DNA of 64,000 nucleotides from Odiellus spinosus. Its lineage: Eukaryota > Arthropoda > Arachnida > Opiliones > Phalangiidae. The position numbers were made by a program, and so were the translations under genes. The stretch covers positions 9,487,816 through 9,551,815 of the forward strand of contig OY987231.1 of assembly GCA_963920705.1 (NCBI GenBank), given 5' to 3'. Below the pieces are notes generated by a model. It ran no database searches. It was given only the letters and a program-made list of their open reading frames with translations, and was not told the origin of the DNA. Positions 36,601 to 45,843 of this stretch are shown here, one piece after another. The stretch's first letter is position 1. Each line of letters begins with the position of its first letter.

Positions 36601-39600
36601 GGCATATCTATTAATTTATATATGTTATAAATCTTCATGATTTTCCAAATTTCAAGTTTCGAACATATGCAATAATTCCTTCACGAGTATGTTAGCTGCT
36701 TAGCATAATCCTATCAAGCTTAAGCCTTTGCTAGTTATTACAACTTGAAGAAGGAGTGAAGGACTCTTATTTTTTCAGGAACAAACTGAATGTGATTCTG
36801 ATATAACAGAAAAGGGAAAGTTTATTCTGCCGATCACTGTCCTAAAAGATAGAATAACATGGTATGGAGAAGGTTTTTAACAACCATTAGGTACGGTTTA
36901 AACATGATTTAAGTGGATAAACAGGAATCCTGATATGACAACATAAGACACACCTCAGGGTCGTTCAGTAACTGTCCCACACTCTAACCAACTGAGCTAC
37001 CAAGGCCTACACATGAGACTATTAACGGCAGAACAGAAGTGTTGGTCTAATCCAACTACAGGGCAAGAACCGACCTGTGGTTCCGACACGTAAAAGCAAG
37101 GATCGAATGGAGGAGGCTTTTAACAACCGTTGTTGTATTATACAGAGCAGTGGAGTGAAGAATTTTTCTTTATCAGGCTTACCGCAAAGGGAGGATGGGG
37201 TAGAAAGTGTTGACTGAAAATCACCATGAAAAAAGAACGCCACTGGTTTGAAATTTTAACTGACACTGGCTGCCAGCGGTAGAAAATGCTTTGGCGAACA
37301 GAATTTTAGACAGAATATTTTGATTCACGTGACAATCGAACAATGATGAAGAAGATTAATTTAATTATGATAAAATCGATTAACACAGTTTAAACGCTTA
37401 ATTCCATTTTAATAATTATAATTTAAATATAATCAAAAATAAATCTAATCGATGAAGCTAATCCTAATCTAAATTAAAATTAATCACAATTTTACCAATA
37501 AAAGTGATTAAATTTATTTAAAGCTTTATGACTGATTGAAATTTATTGATGATAGAATCAAATTAACTATGATTAGACCAATTATAATTAAAATGGATTT
37601 TTCATGGATTATTAATACTAGATCAGAATTTAATAATTACTGGATTAATTTCTCTTATTAATAATTCGTATTAAATAATTAATAATTCGTATTAAATAAT
37701 TAATAATTCGTATTAAATAATTAATAATTCGTATTAAATAATTAATAATTCGTATTAAATAATTAATAATTCGTATTAAATAATTAATAATTCGTATTAA
37801 ATAATTAATAATTCGTATTAAATAATTAATAATTCGTATTAAATAATTAATAATTCCTATTAAATAATTAATAATTCCTATTAAATAATTAATAATTCGT
37901 ATTAAATAATTAATAATTCGTATTAAATAATTAATAATTCGTATTAAATAATTAATAATTCGTATTAAATAATTAATAATTCATAATTAGTAATATTTAA
38001 TTCATAATTAGTAATATTTAATTCATAATTAGTAATATTTAATTCATAATTAGTAATATTTAATTCATAATTAGTAATATTTAATTCATAATTAGTAATA
38101 TTTAATTCATAATTAGTAATATTTAATTCATAATTAGTAATATTTAATTCATAATTAGTAATATTTAATTCATAATTAGTAATATTTAATTCATAATTAG
38201 TAATATTTAATTCATAATTAGTAATATTTAATTCATAATTAGTAATATTTAATTCATAGTAATTTTATATAAATCATTATTCACAATTAGTATTTAATGG
38301 TTTATTATTAGTAATTAAAGACTCATTTTTAGTATTTAATGACTCATTATTAGTATTTAAAAATAAGTTTGTTGTAAAAGGCCTTTTTGAAACCCATCTT
38401 TGTGGTAAATACTAAACCCATAAATTTGTGATTAAAACTAATGTATTCATATATTTGTGATAAAATTCCATTTCTCAAAATCCATAAAACCCATCTTTCT
38501 CAAAATGCATAAACGTCTTATAAAAAGCTTTCTTTTCCAAATTAATGAACTTCTTTTAAAAACCAAAATCATAAACTTGTTAAAAACCTCTTTTCAAACC
38601 CATAACTTTGTACTAAAATTAAAGTTAACAAAGTGCATCAACTCGTGTTAAAACCTCTTTTTCAAATGCATGAAACCATAATACAAATCTGGATTTATTT
38701 TGATTTTTAAATCATTGTGATGTATGATAACCCATTATTTTGTACAAATAAATCTTCCAGGTTTGCTACTATTTAAATAATGAAAGAAGTATCTTTTATT
38801 TTCCCGAAAAATACCTTATATGGTGCCAATTAGTACCTCTAATGGCCGAAAAGGTATTATTTCGTACCCCTAAAGTGAAGTTTTGAAGTCTGGATAAATA
38901 CCTTATATGGTGCCAATTATTACCTCTAATGTCCGAAAAGGTATTATTTCGTACCCCTAAAGCGAAGTTTTGAAGTCTGGATAAATACCATATATGGTAC
39001 CAATTAGTACCCCTAATGACCCAAAAGGTCTTTTTTCGAACCCCAATAGTATTTTTTTGAAGTCTGAATAAATACCATATATGGTGCTAAATAGTACCCC
39101 AAAGGTCTTCATTAATACCCTTAATAGAAGGTATTTTATAATACCCCTAAAGTAGGGTATTAATAAGTACCTAAAAGGGTGCGCCTGGGGTGGCAAGCAG
39201 AAATACCTTTAAAGGTATTTATCCGACCCTTTATTTTTTACAGTGTGGTTTGCTTAGATTTACCGCGTCCTGCGAGGTAATATTATGGACAGATAGATAT
39301 ACAATCGGCATTGTGGACAAATTCGGTTAAATAAGGGTAATATTAATATTTTATAAAGCCTATTAGACGTCACGAGGGACAAGAAGTAGTCTTTGCAAAC
39401 TGATATTTGTTCACCACAAGGAGTGCGAGACTTGGCGAAATTATAAGAAACAGTTTTTGTGCATCCAAAAATACTTTCCGTCCCACTATTTTTACATCGA
39501 TTCTGTCCCGTGGCTTCGAAATCACCACATTGTGTCAAGTCTGGCTCTCCATATATACTTTCTCTATGATAGGAAGGAGTTTTAAAATTACATTACAGGC

Positions 39601-40474
39601 CTTTTCCGATCCGTTATACAAGAAATTATTATCGAAAATGGAAGAAAACGCAAACTCCTTATTTGTAGGCGAAGAAATAGTACGAGATGATATTTTTTTT
39701 AAGGATCTAAACGATGGCAAGAAAGCGTTGGTTATCAGCCGATTACTGTATACAGTGGCTTACGACTTTTTTCCGCATGTTGAAAACTCCGCTTATCAAT
39801 ACGGTCACGCCGCCATGAGCTCCGGGATTCTTACAACATTGTCCAACAGAAGTTTCCCCCGACATTACCAAGAGAAACTTGACATTTTGTAAGTACATAT
39901 ACAGAATGACCAAGGCCCCGTAGCTTAATACTATTAGCAAAGTGCCAAGTAGCTTAAAACTAGTCAAAAAAGTCATCACTCCTGTCTACCTCGTATGATT
40001 TGGACTCATTCTCGATATTTCAAGTCGGGAGACAGGGACGGAATTTAGGTGGGCCGGGCTTGGCTATAAATTGTCACGACGAGGTAAACTGGAGGAATTA
40101 ATAAGATACCGGGCTGATTTTGAAAGCCGTGGACAACTAGGAATACTGATATTGGAGATAATAATGGAAAAAAGCAGCGGCTAAAAACCTTTTGATGTAC
40201 CTATAGTTATTCTCCCTGCAGAATAACGATTGACTTAATTATCGCTATTATATTTTGCAGATTGCTAAACTTCGTGGAAAGCCAGGGTTTACATGGTTTC
40301 ACAATGCAAAATGAATATTTGATCGATACAGCCACTTGGCATCCGGATATCGACGAGGGCTTCGACCCAATGTCCATAAAAGATATATACATTTATTTTT
40401 CAATGGCGTTAATCTCTCTTACTATATATTTTGTCATTCTTGTGGTGGAAATAATAAGACCGTTTGTATCGTAA
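31095..40474 (+). CDS. Divergent ionotropic receptor, gene 3 (complete, 427 aa)
   Basis: Exons are A 31095-31175, B 32842-32921, C 33833-33899, D 34393-34551, E 34697-34862, F 35479-35705, G 39599-39888 and H 40261-40474. All phases match gene 1. H is one codon longer: the TAG used in the other copies is TCG here, and the next codon, TAA, stops translation. Private differences in D include VVPSDVSVYG. E has NITRSVMSQG, where the pore loop changes Cys to Arg. The exon D donor is GTTAAT, weaker than GTTAGT in the others. Intron F-G holds a 3.4-kb CACTA-like element. All exons are open, so a working gene is likely, although the donor change could affect splicing. Confidence 0.8.
31299..31779. 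mobile_element. MITE with CAGGGAGCCCAG ends and ATAGGA-rich interior
   Basis: The ends CAGGGAGCCCAG and CTGGGCTGCCTG are near-perfect inverted repeats. Unit 2 has the uninterrupted site (GCAAATTATATATTC near 14811). AAATTA, slightly changed on the left in this copy, lies on both sides. The interior is full of TATAGGA and ATAGGAAT repeats in both halves. Gene 4 has the same insertion from 57400 but has lost the right end. CAGG-type ends suggest hAT, though only 6 bp of duplication is visible. Confidence 0.6.
32420..32779. mobile_element. Short transposon remnant in intron A-B of gene 3
   Basis: The right end (CGTGTTTGGCGCGAAATCAA through CAGTCAGGTTGCGTGTGTAC) is the inverted counterpart of the sequence at 58448-58520 in gene 4. 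The left terminal repeat is missing here. Inside is a short frame starting MAEYVFDQNDYSSS, also present in the gene 4 copy, where it reads on to SEVESADDHDV before a stop. It may be the acidic start of a lost transposase (inference). Confidence 0.5.
33453..33725. repeat. Foldback MITE remnant, intron B-C of gene 3
   Basis: It shares CGGAATCACCATGCCAA, TTTTTGGCCGACCTATTC and the terminal GCTCCAAGTTTCCCTTTAA with 63079-63371. The left terminus is missing. A 25-base A tract is embedded. Confidence 0.6.
34980..35105. repeat. Deleted copy of the TTAAAGGGAGAATG MITE
   Basis: Both ends (AAAGGAAGAATGAAACC and GGTTACAATCTCCTTTTAA) are present, but the middle between TAGGCCTAATCCA and ATAAAAAAATTG is nearly gone. 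It lies in intron E-F of gene 3, close to the position of the full copy in gene 0 (768-1177). Confidence 0.6.
36955..37010 (-). repeat. tRNA-like 5' half (possible SINE head)
   Basis: On the minus strand the segment reads GGCCTTGGTAGCTCAGTTGG then TTAGAGTGTGGGA, which matches the 5' half of a tRNA including the A box. No clear B box (GGTTCGA type) follows, so it is not a working tRNA gene. A decayed tRNA-derived SINE is the simplest reading. Confidence 0.35.
37655..37980. repeat. 21-bp minisatellite, array 1
   Basis: The unit CGTATTAAATAATTAATAATT is repeated about 15 times. Two adjacent units carry CCTATT in place of CGTATT. It lies inside the non-autonomous CACTA element. Confidence 0.9.
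37981..38258. repeat. 21-bp minisatellite, array 2
   Basis: The unit TCATAATTAGTAATATTTAA plus T is repeated about 13 times with almost no variation. It abuts array 1 and has the same period but a different sequence. Shorter imperfect units (AGTATTTAATGACTCATTAT) continue to about 38350. Confidence 0.9.
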
Positions 40475-41410
40475 GCCGAGCGCGAATCTTAAAGGCTGGA
40501 CGTGTTTATCTTCCCTTTCAATAAGAAACGATCACGAACTTCTACGCTTATGCATTAAAGTGGAACTTTCACGAGGCATTAGTCACGAGGTCGTATTTGC
40601 CCTATTAATGGTCTGATAACTTAACCATGAATACCTTTATGGCGTAAAATAGATACCACTTTTTATAGCTAACCTTTCACCTTCACCTGACTTCTATCAA
40701 GCACGACGTGGTCAAAAAACGTGAAAGAATAAAACTCGTCGGATTAATTAAATCAAAATGATGGCGAATCTTTCATTATTTTTAAATCATAAATTCCGTT
40801 CACTAAAATGATTTTAAACTCTTATTAAACCAAATTCATTGTTACGGATAACGTATGTACTAATCATTGTTTCTCCGTAATGTAATCGGGGAACGCGAGC
40901 CTGGGGTAATGGGGAAGGAAATTAGCTAGTTACGGATGTAAAGAGCTAGAAAATTAGTTTTTACGGATAAAACCATGTATATATAAAATAATTCAATTAT
41001 TATTAATTAATTACGTTGTTATATCATAGTATATAAGCGGTATCCGCGCAAAAGCGCACCTGGGTAATGGGGAGGGAAATTAGCTAATTACGGTAAAAAG
41101 CTAGAAAAATTGGTTTTTGCGGATAAAACCATGTAATTTTCTTTCTTGGCTTTGATTGTTTAAAACAATAAAATAATTTTAATTGCAGATAATTACGTTG
41201 TTATATCATAGTGTTTTGGCGTAATCTATTGATCACAGTGCCGGCCAGTGCCGAGATTTTCGGGCCCATTTGTAAATTAGACACTTAAGAATTTCCAGGG
41301 CGAACGAAGCTACACTATGCCCTATTTTCGCATTCCTATCAGACACCCTTGCTAGTTACGAAATTGCAGTAAGAGACTAAGAACGCATTATATTCATTAA
41401 GGATTATTCT
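40475..41410. other. Spacer after IR gene 3, up to the CACTA insertion
   Basis: Array spacer sequence with an AATAAA motif near 40727 and the GTGCCGGCCAGTGCCGAG block near 41240. About 620 bp before the insertion (about 40790-41410) are duplicated at about 54060-54780 beyond the element. There is no coding exon. Confidence 0.6.
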
Positions 41411-42080
41411 TACACTGAGAGAAAAAACTGTAGTTTTTACAGGAAACTTTTACACGAACCTTATGCATATTACTTCTACATAAAGATTGAGTAAAAATTA
41501 TGGAACTCCTGTATTTTTTGCAGAGAAAAATTACATGAATTGCATGTGTTCTCAAACTACGTGTAGCTCTTTTAAAAAGTACAGGATTATTTTGTAAAAA
41601 CATTTAGCAAGATTTGAAACTGTACTTATTACAGATTCCAATAATGTAAACTCTACAGTTTAAGAGGTTAAATTTACATATAAATTCTGTTTGCTCTTAA
41701 AACATTTAGTTTCTGTATTAATTACAGCGAGATTCTGTAAAAATGTATTGCCTAATTGAAACTGTAATTATGACAGATTATAATAATGTAAAATTTGCAT
41801 ATTCAAAATGTAAATTTTGCAGTTTTACGACGGATAATTAACATGAATAGTAGGCGTTTCCTAAAAACGATAGTTTATGTAGAAATTGCATTTATTTTAC
41901 GTTAAACTGATTTTCATGATTTGACACTGTAATTTTTACGATTACCAAAAATGTAAAATTTACAGTTTCACGGCATAGAATTTACATGAATAGTTTGCTT
42001 TCTTTCGATACCGTACTTAAAGTAAAAATTAGTGTCAACTCTGTAAAATCAATTTCCATAACTGTAGTTATTACGTAAAC

Positions 42081-45000
42081 CAAAAAATAATTTGAATAAT
42101 TCATATATTTATCGTAGACTTATCCCTTATTTCTTAAACAGAGAAGTACTAATTTATAGGCCCATTTAAAAATAAGACTTCTGCAATTGATATTATTTCA
42201 CTTTACAATGCTTATCTCAAATTGTCACAAGCATTTGAAAAACCCTGCGCTAGGAAATAAATACTATAATTTAGAAAGCCTATAGATTTGTACGCCCTAA
42301 AGCAAGGCTCGTAAATATATTCTGTGTGGTATATCCCTCTGTGGTATACCCCGGGTGGGAGGGATGTGTTGAAGTGGCTCCAAGAAATTTTTCTTTTTGC
42401 TCTACTGGGCTAGAGATAGAGGGATGGCGCCTTGCCTTCAACTGTATAAGGGGTCTATAAGGAAATAACACGTGAACCAAGCTACCATCTTTACAATCTT
42501 TTTTTTTTTGGTTTTTTATTCTCATTAGATGTCAGGGTGTATTTATGAAAGAAATTAAAGCATCGAAATCGAAACTTTATACTTGTTGAAAGTCCTTTTT
42601 GCAACGTTAATAAAAAATTAACCGTTAGTGATATTGATGATGTAGATGATTCGTAGTGGAATTTAAGGACTGTAAAATAGACAAATTCTTTAAAAAAACA
42701 CGTAGAAATGTAAAAAAGCGACACAAATGAGTGTTAATTGGTATATCCTAAAACATAAAAAGATACTTAAATTATTAAAAATTGGAGACTTCCTCCATCT
42801 GAAATGAAGTTACTCTTAAAGAGTATAAAACATTTTATTGAAGTCCCTTTGGAAATTAACCATTTCTTCCGTGGCTTCAGACTTTCACGCGCCTTGCATC
42901 TTATCCTTACTTTCAGGGTAAAACAACAAACGAAATTTTGGCTCACAGTTGAAATATAAAGGCTCGTTAATGAAGCTCGGGAATAATTAGTATTAAAAAT
43001 TTAATATTTTACAATAGGCTTAATTTCCTCTTATTTATACAGCGCTGCAAATTTAAATTTGGTGATAAATAAGGATCATCGCGTGGAATTCCTTATTTAA
43101 AAATTTAAAATAAATCTAATTGAATTAAAGGTTTTAGTTTTAAATTCAACATCTAATGTTTATTATCTAGAGTTAATTTTTTAAGCGTAAGTGTTGCATG
43201 TTACCTCTACAATTTAAGGACCCCGAAGGTAATTTATTTATTAAAGTTAGTTACTAGATTCGTAGAATCTCGACCTGAATAGTAGAACACAGCTGGTTTT
43301 ACACGTAGCATTTGATCATTTAATTTTATAGAGTAAGGCCTATTTTAGCCCGCATTTATAATCGGGTTCGCGACGGCTACTTTTATGCAATGTTAAACAT
43401 TGTGTGCCAATACGCCTCAGTTTTGACTGTAACTTCTGATAACCAGCTTAGTATTTGCATATTTATCTAGAGGAGGATGTGGATCTTTTTTCTTAACTAA
43501 CATACTTTATTTTAATCACATCTCTCATCTGAAGTCGCTTTTAAAGCACTATTGGACGGAACGCAGTTTTTCAAACTCTATTCGTCCACATGTAGTTCTA
43601 TAGTAATAATGCAACTTTTTAAATATTATTTTAAAAATATCTCATGATATAGAGAATAGGCTTAATTAACAAAGACGAATGTATGATTTTCGCACAATAC
43701 CCCTATCTATCACAGTAACACACAGATACATCAGGAAATTTAGTATTGAAACATAACCAGTGCCATACTTCTTGTTATTATATTATTAATTTTATAATTC
43801 TGTGTGGCAACGTTTCAGTTAAACCAAAGCGTATACTCGCTTTATAGTTTTTCCCTGAAAGAGACGGGAAGATGATATAGGCTCACCAGCGCGTCCCGCA
43901 TCGACTGGCTAGAGAGAACCTAAATATCTGGTGGGCCGTTCATAAATTCTACGTTTTCCCGAGGCTTAGATCGTTTCTTACAACTCTGGGACACTCAAGA
44001 TTTCTGCATAATTTAAACCTTCAGTAAAGTAAATGGTACATGTATATCAAGCTCCATGTGTTTATCAAAAAGAGCATGGTTTCTCATAAAAAACATCGGT
44101 TAGACTTTAGTTTCCCGACTATTCTACTAGGCTAGGATAGGCTGAAGCCTATCAAATTAATCTAAAATGAGCGTAGATATTTAAAATTTTAGTTTAGGTT
44201 GCCAACTTTTTTTTATTAAGTTACATATGAGAAACCTGTATTTTAGGATTTCTAAAGAAATATTTCATTACAAAAGGCCAGCTAAAGAGAGGTTTGGTTT
44301 AGAGCCCCTAAGGAGACCCAACCCAATTTCTGTACGTAAAGTAGAAGGCAAGCGCCTCAGAAAACATATATAGGCAGGCGGGATGACCCTTCTTGGAACG
44401 TTTAAAAAAAGGTTTCCCAGAATATTCGACTACTCCGTTATCAGTTGAAGATAATTTCTTTCTTACTATATTTTACATTTTTCAGGACTACGTTTTTTAA
44501 AGGGCTAATAAAGGGTTAAACATGTGTAATTTCTTACAATTACCCGAATTCTTTGAAGATGCATTAACACGTTCACCTAATAACCTTTCCTTTGGAAAAT
44601 ATGATTTTTAATGGTAGACATCGCTTATAAAGCTCCTTGACCAAATATAATGTTTTATATTTCACGCTTAAAGCCCCGTTTTCAAACAAGATTTTCAAGG
44701 TTTTTCTTTCGCTTTTCCAAGAGAAACTTATATCAAATCCATTTAGATATTTGCTTTTTTGGTCATTTGAAGCTGATAACACAAAAACTTATGAATGTGA
44801 AATTGAAAACACTCCTTTAAGAGATTCTTCTTCTAGTGCGCGAATTATCAAAACGCTGCCAGGATCTAAAATCCCGTACACTTTGACTAATTCTCAAAAA
44901 TATTATATTGGGAATAACATAGAAATCCCAAAAATGTTTGTTGGGGCGTTTAAGTATCCCTTTAAGAGAGCGGCCGAGGTTTCAAACAAAACTTAGGTTT

Positions 45001-45305
45001 TTCCGGATTGTAATAAAAACATCTCGCTAACAATGACCCCCCCCCGCGCGATTCTTTCGGAATTTTCAGCGCGAAAAGTTCGACATTGAAATTACACGAC
45101 CTTTCTACAGAAAAAGGTTCTCTTTGCTAAAGTCACGTGATTTTAACCTCTAGTTTTTCGCGGCAAATATCCCCATTCAACAGAGCAATTGGCTACGTTC
45201 AGTAACTCAACGGGAAGAATCTGACTACGCGCGCAGTCTTTCTGCACATTAAACGTCACGACTGACGTCGATGCTAAAAGAGAAGAATCTTATATCTATA
45301 TATAA
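42081..45305. other. Left internal region of the CACTA element
   Basis: No convincing gene was found in these 3.2 kb between the left subterminal repeats and the minisatellite. The longest frame, about 119 codons from 44637 to 44996, starts with TTG, has no recognisable domain and no support. The region may hold the promoter and a 5' non-coding exon of the transposase gene, since an acceptor (TTATTTTCAG) lies directly before its ATG. Confidence 0.5.
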
Positions 45306-45595
45306 TCTATATTTTAACGATTAGGAATCTATATTTTAACGATTAGGAATCTATATTTTAACGATTAGGAATCTATATTTTAACGATTAGGAATCTATAT
45401 TTTAACGATTAGGAATCTATATTTTAACGATTAGGAATCTATATTTTAACGATTAGGAATCTATATTTTAACGATTAGGAATCTATATTTTAACGATTAG
45501 GAATCTATATTTTAACGATTAGGAATCTATATTTTAACGATTAGGAATCTATATTTTAACGATTAGGAATCTATATTTTAACGATTAGGAATCTA
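45306..45595. repeat. 22-bp minisatellite inside the CACTA element
   Basis: The unit TCTATATTTTAACGATTAGG plus AA is repeated about 13 times without visible variation. It is followed directly by AAAAATCGCTTGTTATTAGG and TTGCATTCTCCCTTTAA, the right end of the TTAAAGGGAGAATG MITE family. The array may therefore have grown from the inside of a MITE (inference). Confidence 0.9.
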
Positions 45596-45843
45596 TTAAA
45601 AATCGCTTGTTATTAGGTTGCATTCTCCCTTTAAATACAAAAATTCAGAAAACAATATAAACTTTAAACTGAGGTCATAAACATTTTCATCATGTCGGAG
45701 ACACTTTGAGAAACAATAAAATGTTTGTTTGTCAAAGAAAAGATTTCCATCTGTTATTGCAAGGAGTATTTTTAAAACCAGTGGAATTCATTATTAGAAA
45801 GCTATCGTTATGAATAGAGTTTTTCTCACTTTATTTTCAGATC

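Larger units (their letters stand above)
35803..39245. mobile_element. Non-autonomous CACTA-like transposon, 3.4 kb
   Basis: It starts CACTGTAAAAAATGAAGG and ends CCTTTATTTTTTACAGTG. TG flanks both sides (35801-35802 and 39246-39247). Removing the element and one TG gives CAATCTTGGTTTGC, which matches gene 2 at about 25439 (CAATCTAGGTTTGG). Subterminal repeats of the AAAAGGTATT / AATACC type fill both ends, as in CACTA elements. No transposase frame is present. The interior has two 21-bp minisatellites and a tRNA-like segment on the minus strand. It sits in intron F-G of gene 3. Confidence 0.8.

Noticed and set aside
44637..44996. 119-codon frame inside the CACTA element
   Set aside because: It starts with TTG, has no domain, no splice context and no second copy to compare.
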